A DNA stretch of 64,000 nt from the IMG/VR virus record IMGVR_UViG_3300023174_000155, positions 1 through 64,000 of that record; one strand, given 5' to 3'. This DNA comes from a virus. The notes under the pieces were generated by a model. The model did no database searches and was not told the DNA's origin. It saw nothing but the letters and a program-made list of their open reading frames with translations. Positions 36,014 to 43,484 of this stretch are shown piece by piece; position 1 is the first letter of the stretch, and the number at the start of each line of letters is the position of its first letter. Made by a program: the position numbers and the translations under genes.

Positions 36014-36303
36014 TCGTCCATCTTAATCCCACCGCATACTTCAAGGATGCGATTGATTGTGGGTACGTCTAGTGCATCTTCTAATGCATCTCTATCTGCT
36101 ACCAATTCTGGTAACTGCTTTTCTAGTGCAACTGCACATGCGTCAATAAGGATATCTAATGTTTCATCTTCTGACTTTGTATCTGCGGTCTTGCTAATCG
36201 CAGTCATAAATTTTCTTAACTCTTTAATTGTAAGAGGCTTTAATTTTACCTTAGCCCCATTTTGTAATTCAATTTCTTCTACGTCGTAGATTTTAGTAGC
36301 CAA
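35971..36303 (-). CDS. tail assembly chaperone (gpG part)
   Basis: 110 residues with a TTG start; AGGAGG is 5 nt upstream. MATKIYDVEEIELQNGAKVK, then KPLTIKELRKFMTAIS, is the typical N-terminus of actinophage/siphophage tail chaperones. It lies just before the tape measure and after the major tail protein. Its 3' end holds a -1 slippery heptamer that yields the longer fusion. A promoter and a terminator precede it. Confidence 0.85.
   Translation of the reverse strand: MATKIYDVEEIELQNGAKVKLKPLTIKELRKFMTAISKTADTKSEDETLDILIDACAVALEKQLPELVADRDALEDALDVPTINRILEVCGGIKMDDPNLLAAAVLAGQN
36007..36013 (-). promoter_or_regulatory. programmed -1 ribosomal frameshift site
   Basis: The zero frame reads C CCA AAC, i.e. 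heptamer CCCAAAC, a canonical X-XXY-YYZ slippery sequence. Slipping back one base gives CCC AAA and an open frame of 122 codons, while the zero frame stops 36 nt later at 35971. Exactly the layout seen for phage gpG/gpGT chaperones. Confidence 0.85.
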
Positions 36304-36329
36304 TTTATCCTCCTAGGATTGTCTTAATT

Positions 36330-36358
36330 ATTATAACAAAACACGCTTACTAATACAA
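36330..36358 (-). promoter_or_regulatory. promoter before the tail chaperone genes
   Basis: Minus strand TTGTAT, 17 nt, TATAAT with TGT in front (extended -10). Leader of about 20 nt with AGGAGG before the TTG start. Lies right after the terminator of the major tail protein transcript. Confidence 0.72.
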
Positions 36359-36363
36359 GCAGA

Positions 36364-36387
36364 AAACCCCCAAATTAATGGGGGTTT
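36364..36387 (-). terminator. rho-independent terminator after major tail protein
   Basis: AAACCCCC/GGGGGTTT stem of 8 bp, 8-nt loop, followed by TTTT and CTG on the minus strand. About 25 nt after the major tail protein stop. It may cap the high-level tail-tube transcript before the lower-level chaperone genes. Confidence 0.82.
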
Positions 36388-36412
36388 CCGACAATCTAAA
36401 TAAATTTAGATA

Positions 36413-37120
36413 TTATGAGTAAACTCGATCAATAATTTTTCCGTACTCTGAACCAGCGTATGCTGACTCTGGTAGTAGACGGAATGTTACTGGGAATGTT
36501 GTTGGAGTGTTACGTGCCAACGAGAATTGTGACTGCTGTACAGAAAGAACACGACGTGCATAATATACACGCTCATTCTTTGTGTAAGATGCCACTGAAT
36601 AATCTGGAGCTGGTCCAACTGCACAGAGCTGACGCTCTACTGGTGCTGAAAGAAGTGCTCCTGCTGCAAGACCCAATTGCTTAGGTGTTGAAGATGTTGG
36701 ATCTGCAGATGTTAATGTCTGATCTGCTGTAACTGTTGTTACTGATCCACCTGAAATTGTTCCTGGCTGCCCAAAAACTGCAAGTACGTTCTCAAGAACG
36801 CCTTCTGCCATTTCTGTTGCAATCATAACTTCCATAGACTCCTTGAATAGCTTTGCGCTATCAAGAAGCTGATCTACTGTTACATTTCCATAAGTTGGGT
36901 TGTATGTAATCTGAAGACCATTGTTTGTGTATCCAACATTCTTCCACTTAGCTGTTGCTGCATCTAATGTTGTAGTATAAGATGCTGATGAAGAAAATGC
37001 TTCCTTATTTGAACCCGCTGTTGGGTCTAATGAAGAATCTCCTGTTGTAGCAACGCTAAGGAATAATGGTGATGCACCAACGATAATATTCTTTGCGTTA
37101 TTTGGCGCTGAAATTGCCAT
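36413..37120 (-). CDS. major tail (tube) protein
   Basis: 235 residues, starting MAISAPNNAKNIIVGASPLF, a beta-sandwich style sequence with YTTTLDAATAKWKNVGYTNN and FSLARNTPTTFPVTFRLLPE. Its place between tail completion and tail chaperone genes, with a strong AGGAGG site and its own downstream terminator, fits the abundant tube subunit. Confidence 0.82.
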   Translation of the reverse strand: MAISAPNNAKNIIVGASPLFLSVATTGDSSLDPTAGSNKEAFSSSASYTTTLDAATAKWKNVGYTNNGLQITYNPTYGNVTVDQLLDSAKLFKESMEVMIATEMAEGVLENVLAVFGQPGTISGGSVTTVTADQTLTSADPTSSTPKQLGLAAGALLSAPVERQLCAVGPAPDYSVASYTKNERVYYARRVLSVQQSQFSLARNTPTTFPVTFRLLPESAYAGSEYGKIIDRVYS

Positions 37121-37204
37121 ATGTTTTACCTCCTGTTATTTCAAAATCATAAATAAATCTATCAAAAGCTGGCTAGGCTGTCTTTCCTCTTAGTACAATA
37201 ATAG

Positions 37205-37224
37205 GCCTTTTTTAGTAAAAAGGC
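37205..37224. repeat. inverted repeat between tail completion and tube genes
   Basis: GCCTTTTT-4-AAAAAGGC, 8-bp arms, at 37205-37224, 4 nt upstream of the stop of the gene at 37228 as read on the plus strand (that is, just upstream of it in the tube-gene 3'... direction: between the two genes). No U-run beyond the arms. Could be a weak terminator or RNA-processing hairpin. Confidence 0.45.
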
Positions 37225-37227
37225 AAA

Positions 37228-37737
37228 CTAAATGAATCTGCCGTTTGCCCCAGACAATCTTGAATATTTAATTTCTAAAACAATGTCTGCTGATAGAAAA
37301 CCTTCCATTTCTTGGGATGGCTCTGTTGGGGATATGTCGGCTATGAAGATACTATAGAATTGAAATTTATCCGATAAATCTACCCAATTGTTTACATCTC
37401 TGGCTGACTCATCTACTCTTCTAAATTCATCTGTCATAAAGTTTCTAATCTCATTTATCTCAGAGACATCTGTTGAATAGATGGTAAATAGGATTTGCTC
37501 ACAGCATATAGCCCATAAGTCCTCATATGACATTCCTATCTTGTCATATACAATATGCTTCTTGCCACTTAAAAATTGATTTAATTCCGCTACTTGTTGG
37601 ACGGGAATAATAGGAACTGTAATATCGCCTATATTCTCACTATAGTAATCATCTTCATTAAATATATCTGTATCTTTTAACCGCTTCCAAATATACTTAC
37701 GTAATTCCAGCATTGCGTCTAATTTATAATTAACCAT
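37228..37737 (-). CDS. tail terminator / completion protein
   Basis: 169 residues: MVNYKLDAMLELRKYIWKRL, IIPVQQVAELNQF, TIYSTDVSEINEIRNFMTDE. The size, mixed alpha-beta composition and position just before the tube gene fit tail-completion (Tc) proteins of siphophages. Its ATG touches the stop of the gene before it. Confidence 0.68.
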   Translation of the reverse strand: MVNYKLDAMLELRKYIWKRLKDTDIFNEDDYYSENIGDITVPIIPVQQVAELNQFLSGKKHIVYDKIGMSYEDLWAICCEQILFTIYSTDVSEINEIRNFMTDEFRRVDESARDVNNWVDLSDKFQFYSIFIADISPTEPSQEMEGFLSADIVLEIKYSRLSGANGRFI

Positions 37738-38516
37738 TATGCACCTCCAAATGCTGAAGTTAAAGCAAAGTTTGCCTGTGATCTCACAGTATTAGCAGAG
37801 AATGAATATTTAACTCTTTTAATGTCGATGGGAATACTTAGTGCTTTACTAATTGAACTATTAAACATCTTTTGGAATCCCGATTTTTTAATTGATAGGT
37901 TAACTAAATTGCCTGTAAAGAAATGTTTGTATGCTATCTTAAAGGTGTCTTTTACTCTTATCCCCCCAGGCTTTGTAACGGTCACTGCAGCCCCTTTGGG
38001 CATAAATACGGTAGAACCATCAACCTCAAAAACAAGTCGCTCTGCGGACCTTGGGCGGATTACTACGGGTATACCAGATTCCATGACTGCTGCTTTATTT
38101 GCAAATACATGTCTGTGCTTTCCCTTGCCTGTTGGAACCAATGATTTAGATAATTTAAAATTATATCCTAGTCTAAATGACAATCCATCTTGTGATAACT
38201 TATTTATTTCAAATAATCTTGCCTCTGAGTTTCCAGTTTTTTTCCATTCATAGACATGATGAAATGCTATCGGTGCAGTTCTTGCCTTGGCATCTATATA
38301 GGCACCAAAATCTTCATTAATTTGATTAAATATCATTGTATTAAATTTACTTTGAAAGTTTTTATTAGAAGTAAGCTTTGCCATAACATGAGCCTGATAA
38401 TATACGGTAGCAGAAATTTGGGCAACAGTTGAATCTTTTAGTATAGATGTATTTAATCCAGTCATTAATGATTCTAATCCACTGGCTACAGATACTAATG
38501 CTGTACTAGATTCCAA
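37737..38516 (-). CDS. neck / head-tail joining protein
   Basis: 259 residues with an N-terminal helix and a basic beta-rich centre (FGAYIDAKARTAPIAFHHVYEW, GKGKHRHVFANKAAVMESGI). This layout (HK97 gp10-like neck protein) follows the head-closure gene in siphophages. It overlaps its upstream neighbour by 11 nt. Confidence 0.65.
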   Translation of the reverse strand: MESSTALVSVASGLESLMTGLNTSILKDSTVAQISATVYYQAHVMAKLTSNKNFQSKFNTMIFNQINEDFGAYIDAKARTAPIAFHHVYEWKKTGNSEARLFEINKLSQDGLSFRLGYNFKLSKSLVPTGKGKHRHVFANKAAVMESGIPVVIRPRSAERLVFEVDGSTVFMPKGAAVTVTKPGGIRVKDTFKIAYKHFFTGNLVNLSIKKSGFQKMFNSSISKALSIPIDIKRVKYSFSANTVRSQANFALTSAFGGA

Positions 38517-38931
38517 TTACCTGATTCTCCGATCTTTTAGCTGTGGTGCTATGTGCAATAACTGTTCCAAATGGATCAAGTATTGGTGTGACACCAATAA
38601 CCTCAAATACGGTTGGAGACTCTGAAGGATAATTTAATTCTTTCCAGATATAGTTATTATTCTTGTCTCTAATTGCTGTAATCTTATGTCTGATATTTAA
38701 CTTTTCTACAGTTCTAATTTGTATCATTTGTTCATTAGTATACTTATTAGTCATAACTTGTCTGTCCCCGCCTCTTGATGTTGCAGAGTTGCTGATTATT
38801 CCCTTAGCACTACAATTTAATGTAGTTCTATATTGAAATTCTTTTATCATGGCACCAGTATCTGGATCTTGTGTGTCTGCTTGTACGTAAACATCCAGCA
38901 GCATTGGCAATACTGATGTTGCAATATCCAT
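38506..38931 (-). CDS. head closure (head-tail stopper) protein
   Basis: 141 residues, beta-rich, with MLLDVYVQADTQDPDTGAMI, a small SH3-like barrel typical of head-closure proteins, and IRTVEKLNIRHKITAIRDKN. Position between adaptor and neck genes supports the call. Confidence 0.65.
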   Translation of the reverse strand: MDIATSVLPMLLDVYVQADTQDPDTGAMIKEFQYRTTLNCSAKGIISNSATSRGGDRQVMTNKYTNEQMIQIRTVEKLNIRHKITAIRDKNNNYIWKELNYPSESPTVFEVIGVTPILDPFGTVIAHSTTAKRSENQVIGI

Positions 38932-38932
38932 T

Positions 38933-39919
38933 TTAGAATGCTACCATTCCATTAATTACATATGGTGTTAATAGCTGATCTGCGTAAAGATTTCCAGTTC
39001 CTCTGTGTGCATCTTCCATGTAGTCAAATTTCCAGTCAAATGTACTTATACTCTTTACATACTTGTTTCTCCAAGCAGTATCTTTTTCAAAGAACTGCTG
39101 AATTAAAATAATACATGCTTCTTCTACGTTGTCTGGTACCGATGACCAACCAAAGCGTCCTGAAACAGAATATCTAAAATCTTTTTTAAATGCTCCTGCA
39201 AATCCTCTATCATTAATTGACGGTGGGATTAAACCATTAGCTGTGTAAGTTACATTGTCCATCAGGTCTTGTCTATTTACTCTAATGCCAAAATTAGATT
39301 CAGATATAATTGGATCATACACCCAGTTGCTAACATTATTAATATTATCTACTAAAAGAACATCATTCTCATACACTTCATGTATTTCATATATTCTAAA
39401 TGGAAGAGGCAAGATATCGGATCCATGACCATAAAGAATTTGAGTATCATCATATAAATAGAAGAACTGTGCAGTAAATGATTCAATCAATTTACGTGCA
39501 TACTTTTCTGCCATTTGTAATTCATGATATGTTTTATAGTTTGGATCACTAACATCTGTACCTATATTTAAATCTTCAATAACTTCAGCTAAGTTTGCAT
39601 ATGGAGTTACAACATCTGTATATGTAGTATGTGACCCAGCAGAACCAGAAACTGTATAAGACCAAACAATCTTAAACTTTCTATTCCTGCGACAGAATGA
39701 TATTGGCAAAACAATTTGATATGTTCCCGCATCTGATTCTAATTTTGTTGCAGTTATTGTTGTTTGTACTGTTCCTGGTGGGACGGTTGGATTAATTGTT
39801 GCATCTTCTGTAATATCATATAAAGTTGCAACTACGCTTCCATCGGCATCGACAATTTCTCCGCCCCAAAAGATTTTTGTCTTAATTGGTGAAGTTTGAT
39901 CAATATATATCTCTGCCAT
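38933..39919 (-). CDS. head-tail adaptor (connector) protein
   Basis: 328 residues in two parts. The N-terminal half is an Ig-like beta domain (KIFWGGEIVDADGSVVATLYD, TYQIVLPISFCRRNRKFKIV). The C-terminal half is helical (YHELQMAEKYARKLIESFTA, EEACIILIQQFFEKDTAWR), as in gp6-type connectors. The fusion of the two is larger than usual adaptors. Confidence 0.7.
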   Translation of the reverse strand: MAEIYIDQTSPIKTKIFWGGEIVDADGSVVATLYDITEDATINPTVPPGTVQTTITATKLESDAGTYQIVLPISFCRRNRKFKIVWSYTVSGSAGSHTTYTDVVTPYANLAEVIEDLNIGTDVSDPNYKTYHELQMAEKYARKLIESFTAQFFYLYDDTQILYGHGSDILPLPFRIYEIHEVYENDVLLVDNINNVSNWVYDPIISESNFGIRVNRQDLMDNVTYTANGLIPPSINDRGFAGAFKKDFRYSVSGRFGWSSVPDNVEEACIILIQQFFEKDTAWRNKYVKSISTFDWKFDYMEDAHRGTGNLYADQLLTPYVINGMVAF

Positions 39920-39934
39920 TATTTACGTTTTAGA

Positions 39935-40330
39935 TTAGCTATAGAAGTCTTGTGCTTCCTTTGGTGTAGCTGGTCTAAAACCCTCCTCTTTATCAAAGAT
40001 CGCTTGTGCTTTGTCTGATGACATTGCTACAAATGGGTGCTCTTTGGTGAATGTGTGTCCCATAATATCATAACGGAAATTAGGTCTAGTCATTCTAACA
40101 AGAACCATGTCTTCTGTCAGTTTTTGATTTTTGTCAAATCTAGGGGCGACTTCTGTTTCTTCCGCCTCTTCCTCAATCTTCTTAATTGTTTGTTCATATA
40201 CTGCCCAGGTTACGCCTTCTTCTGATAGGGCTGCAATAATATCGTTTTTATTTTTTAGGCTAGTTGTTTCAACTGCAAAGTCCTCTGCAATTTTCTTTAG
40301 TTCTGCTACCTTTAGGGTGTCAAATGACAT
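39935..40330 (-). CDS. Rho-N/SAP-like small structural protein
   Basis: 131 residues. MSFDTLKVAELKKIAEDFAV, then KNKNDIIAALSEEGV, is the Rho N-terminal/SAP-like helix-extended-loop-helix, followed by an acidic linker and a compact C-terminus (FRYDIMGHTFTKEHPFVAM). Genes of this type sit between capsid and connector genes in many siphophages. Role unknown; possibly DNA or capsid binding. Confidence 0.68.
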   Translation of the reverse strand: MSFDTLKVAELKKIAEDFAVETTSLKNKNDIIAALSEEGVTWAVYEQTIKKIEEEAEETEVAPRFDKNQKLTEDMVLVRMTRPNFRYDIMGHTFTKEHPFVAMSSDKAQAIFDKEEGFRPATPKEAQDFYS

Positions 40331-40359
40331 CTTATATTCTCCTTTTTCTAGGTCAATTA

Positions 40360-40388
40360 ATTATAGCATTAGAGCCATTATTTGGAAA
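40360..40388 (-). promoter_or_regulatory. promoter after the HNH gene
   Basis: Minus strand TTTCCA, 17 nt, TATAAT with TGC in front (extended -10). Leader of about 23 nt with AAAAAGGAG. It would restart transcription of the connector genes after the endonuclease insertion. Confidence 0.7.
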
Positions 40389-40980
40389 GAGTTTTAATTG
40401 GAATTTTTATAGCATCTTCTATATGCCAGCCAAGTTGCTCAACACGCTGCCATAACATCTTATACGAAGGCTTGCAGCGTTCATCTTTAGACCATTGAAA
40501 TAGGGTTTTAGACTCTCCAAAGGCTTTATAAAACTTAGAGTCTTTTTTAGGCTTATACTGCCTACCGCCTTCTCCAGATTTAATAGAAATAGCATCTTCA
40601 GAATGCCAGCCTAATCTAAGTCTTCTTTGTAGTGTAGAGTACTCAACCTTGCATCTTTTATCATCAATCCACTCGCTTAAAGTTTTAGTTTCACCAAAGG
40701 CAGTTAGGTATGTGTTATTTGATTTATTGTTATTATTCTGTTTTCTTGTTACAAACCTACAATTCGAAGGACTATAGTCTCCGTCATTATCTATTCTATC
40801 AAGAAACAAATCTGACTGAATACCATTATCTATACACCAACTATAAAATTTATTAAAGTCATGCCAGTCCTTGCAAACCTTGATTCCCCTTACACCATAA
40901 TCTACGTAACTTAGATTTTCTGGATCTTCGCACCTAGATAACATTTTAACCCAACGTGATCTTAATTCATGCTTTTTCAC
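40378..40980 (-). CDS. HNH homing endonuclease with two C-terminal repeats
   Basis: 200 residues, GTG start with AGGAG. The HNH core reads RWVKMLSRCEDPENLSYVDY, YGVRGIKVCKDWHDF, LDRIDNDGDYSPSNCRFVTR, the phage HNH/AP2-type form. It is followed by two related 40-residue DNA-binding units, AFGETKTLSEWIDDKRCKVE...GWHSEDAI and AFGESKTLFQWSKDERCKPS...GWHIEDAI. It splits the capsid gene from the connector genes, has a terminator before it and a promoter overlapping its end, so it is a typical mobile insertion. Likely cuts at or near this site in endonuclease-free genomes. Confidence 0.88.
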   Translation of the reverse strand: MKKHELRSRWVKMLSRCEDPENLSYVDYGVRGIKVCKDWHDFNKFYSWCIDNGIQSDLFLDRIDNDGDYSPSNCRFVTRKQNNNNKSNNTYLTAFGETKTLSEWIDDKRCKVEYSTLQRRLRLGWHSEDAISIKSGEGGRQYKPKKDSKFYKAFGESKTLFQWSKDERCKPSYKMLWQRVEQLGWHIEDAIKIPIKTLSK

Positions 40981-40997
40981 AGTTTCTCCTAAAATGA

Positions 40998-41027
40998 ATA
41001 ATGGGCCTAGTTTCCTAGACCCATTAT
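40998..41027 (-). terminator. terminator hairpin after the capsid gene
   Basis: A 13-bp stem around loop GAAA on the minus strand (ATAATGGGTCTAG with CTAGGCCCATTAT), 24 nt after the capsid stop, followed by TCATTTT. A TATAAT also lies within its first arm (41023-41028) and could promote the HNH gene, but there is no -35 box. Confidence 0.75.
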
Positions 41028-41050
41028 ATCATAAAGCCGATTGCTATGTA

Positions 41051-42100
41051 TTAGCTAGCGACTTTTACATTTTTTACTACCACCCAAGCATCAGCTTGTT
41101 CGATCTGGACGCCAACACGAGTATACATTGTGTACTCAATTGAGTCCTTGCGTGGCCAGAAGAAACGGTAAACAGTTACATCACGCTTAATTCCAACAAC
41201 AACGTTGTTAGGGAATGTCAAGTGGATATCACCGTGTGAGCCTGATGTTCCTGAATAGTCACCAGTCTGTGTTTCTGGAAGAAGTGGAACTTCAACAATT
41301 GGAATACCAAATGCGTAAGGTGCTACGTAACCTGCTGGTCCTGAGACTGGCTGTACATCACCACGGATGATGCTTGAAGCAATATCCTGTGGAATTGTCT
41401 GGTTAGTACCAATGCTGTTTGCATATAGGAAATCTTGGATCAAGTTTGATCCAACTAAGAAACGAAGATCAGCACGACGCTGCTTGTACTTACGTGGCAA
41501 AGCCTTTAGTGCAGAGTTAAATGATGCACGAGTAACCGCTGCTCCACCGTTATCTACAACACGTCCATATGTCTTAGCCTTCTTAACTACACCGTTAAAT
41601 GCCTTATATAGTGCATCTCCTGTAAGAGATGTATCACCATTTAGAAGAACATCTTCAATGTCATTTCCTGCTTGTGTTGCCATCATTCTGGCAATATGAT
41701 CTTCTAGATCTGGACCTTCAATGTTGTCTTCTAGAGACTCTGTTGAAAGTTCCCAATCCAAACGAAGCTTCTTTGTTGTCAAAGAAATCTTTGAGAAAGA
41801 GACTGCTGAGTTGCCACCAGTTGTATCAGCTTCGGTTGCTAGAACCATAAGCTTTTCTCCTACTGACATGCGATCAATTTCTGTTGTATCTGCTTTCATT
41901 CTTACTGTACGGGCGACTTTACCAATTACGGTTGCGTCGAACATATAGTCAAGGAAGCGAGCCGACTGCTCTGGGTTAAGGAGTCCACCTTCACCCTCAG
42001 AGCCGATGTGTACTCCGCTAGTAGCTACTGCGGAACCTGTCATGTTAGCTGTAACGTGTGTGTTAGATGCTACTGACTTTTCTAATAATTCATTGCTCAT
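41051..42100 (-). CDS. major capsid protein, HK97 fold
   Basis: 349 residues. MSNELLEKSVASNTHVTANM, then a long N-terminal arm, EGGLLNPEQSARFLDYMFDA, IDRMSVGEKLMVLATEADTT and NDIEDVLLNGDTSLTGDALY are typical of HK97-type capsids of the phage major capsid families. It follows the fused protease-scaffold gene, with a strong AGGTAGG site. Confidence 0.92.
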   Translation of the reverse strand: MSNELLEKSVASNTHVTANMTGSAVATSGVHIGSEGEGGLLNPEQSARFLDYMFDATVIGKVARTVRMKADTTEIDRMSVGEKLMVLATEADTTGGNSAVSFSKISLTTKKLRLDWELSTESLEDNIEGPDLEDHIARMMATQAGNDIEDVLLNGDTSLTGDALYKAFNGVVKKAKTYGRVVDNGGAAVTRASFNSALKALPRKYKQRRADLRFLVGSNLIQDFLYANSIGTNQTIPQDIASSIIRGDVQPVSGPAGYVAPYAFGIPIVEVPLLPETQTGDYSGTSGSHGDIHLTFPNNVVVGIKRDVTVYRFFWPRKDSIEYTMYTRVGVQIEQADAWVVVKNVKVAS

Positions 42101-42120
42101 ATATTTTCACCTACCTTTGT

Positions 42121-43431
42121 TTATCTAATTAATTCGTTTACGGAACCGAGGAAAGAACCGTTCCATTTTGATTTCTTTATTGTACTTACTTCCTGAGACC
42201 CGCCAAGGTCTGAGGACTTCTTAATTGCAGTCTCACCTTCTACTGCATCGACACGCTTTTGTACGCCATCAATCGTGTTTCTGATATCTTCAACAGCCTT
42301 TGAAAGGACTGCGTGTTGTTCTGCTAACTCTGTGATTCGGCCATCAATGCTCTTGCTGAAAGTTTCAACTGTTTCTGTAACAGTCTTAACCTGCGCTGCA
42401 TTTGCATCTGTAGCCTTGCTTAGAGTTTCTGAGAAAAAGCCTTTAAGATCGCCCAACATCTTTGCAAAATCAGGTTCATCAACCTCAACTTCTGATACGT
42501 CGGCTGCTTTTTCCAGAGTTTCAGCAGAAGCGTCTGCTACTGCATCTTCTGCAGGAGCTTCTTCAGCAGCTGGTGTTTCTTCAACAACAGGTGCTTCTTC
42601 AACAACAGTCTCTTCAACTGTAGTATTTTCTGTATTTTCTGACACTTCATTACCTCCTTCTGCGTTTGCCTGTTTTGCAATTGTTTGTGTTTCAGGCAAC
42701 GTGGATCTTGACTTGTATAAATCAAGAATTCTATCTATCTCTTTTGACTTGTTTACATCTGATGATTCTACCCAACCGATTAAAGTTGCTGGCTTACCAG
42801 AAATTGGTGAATCTAATGTCTTGTCTGTTGATACAAAAACAGAGTTACTTTCTTCGCAATAGAAAATATTTTCTGTAATTACATCAGCCGCCATACCTTT
42901 AAATATCATCTGTCCATTCATCTTTTCAATTGATAAGATATTGCACAGTTCATTTGCTGGTGAATCTACAATTGAAAGTTCAACTAGCTCATAGTCTTTA
43001 ATGAAACGAACTGTCTCACCATTTGATTTGTTAACTTCATTATCTGACTCTAGAATTTTTCCGCCGATTGAAAATCCTGCTAGGGTGCCATCTAGAACTT
43101 TTTCCCATGTATCCTGTGCGCCTTTTGAAATATAAGATGTAACATAGACACCGTTATAAAAAGCTTTTGAAATTGGGTCATAAAAAGTTTCTGGCTTAAA
43201 TGATACAACCTTGCCAACTGCAAGTGGTTGATGCATTTCTCTTAGATTCCCACGGAATCTTTCAAATGCCTTCATGCTGGCTTCTGCTGTAACTACATCT
43301 CCTGTTTGATCAACATTATCTAATGTTGCAAAACCTGAAACAGTTCTCTTTTCACGATTTACTTTTGTGAATGGTACTGATAGATGGAGGTTATTTCCAT
43401 TTGAAGACCAGTTAGATTTTTCAATGTTCAT
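42121..43431 (-). CDS. XkdF-type prohead protease fused to scaffold
   Basis: 436 residues from the ATG at 43431 (MNIEKSNWSSNGNN). The N-terminal part is an XkdF-like serine protease: REKRTVSGFATLDNVDQTGD, NLREMHQPLAVGK (His) and ELVELSIVDSPANE (Ser). The C-terminal half is a low-complexity acidic stretch rich in VEETPAAEE and then coiled coil, i.e. a scaffold. A TTG start at 43467 is unlikely because that TTG is the -35 box of a promoter. Confidence 0.85.
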   Translation of the reverse strand: MNIEKSNWSSNGNNLHLSVPFTKVNREKRTVSGFATLDNVDQTGDVVTAEASMKAFERFRGNLREMHQPLAVGKVVSFKPETFYDPISKAFYNGVYVTSYISKGAQDTWEKVLDGTLAGFSIGGKILESDNEVNKSNGETVRFIKDYELVELSIVDSPANELCNILSIEKMNGQMIFKGMAADVITENIFYCEESNSVFVSTDKTLDSPISGKPATLIGWVESSDVNKSKEIDRILDLYKSRSTLPETQTIAKQANAEGGNEVSENTENTTVEETVVEEAPVVEETPAAEEAPAEDAVADASAETLEKAADVSEVEVDEPDFAKMLGDLKGFFSETLSKATDANAAQVKTVTETVETFSKSIDGRITELAEQHAVLSKAVEDIRNTIDGVQKRVDAVEGETAIKKSSDLGGSQEVSTIKKSKWNGSFLGSVNELIR

Positions 43432-43438
43432 ATGCTTA

Positions 43439-43467
43439 ATTTTATCTATTTGTAGATAAAAAGGCAA
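43439..43467 (-). promoter_or_regulatory. promoter, leaderless, for protease-capsid genes
   Basis: Minus strand TTGCCT, 17 nt, TAAAAT, then 7 nt and the ATG at 43431. There is no ribosome site. Drives the protease and capsid genes. Confidence 0.68.
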
Positions 43468-43484
43468 ATAGTGGTTGAGTAAAG

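Noticed and set aside
42275-42862. Plus-strand frame of 195 codons opposite the protease-scaffold gene
   Set aside because: It is the reverse of a low-complexity acidic region (many GAA/GCA codons read as TTC/TGC), lacks a ribosome site and runs against every other gene in the window.
43432-43467. TTG start of the protease gene 36 nt upstream of the ATG
   Set aside because: There is no ribosome site, and TTGCCT is the -35 box of a promoter whose -10 box is 7 nt before the ATG at 43431.
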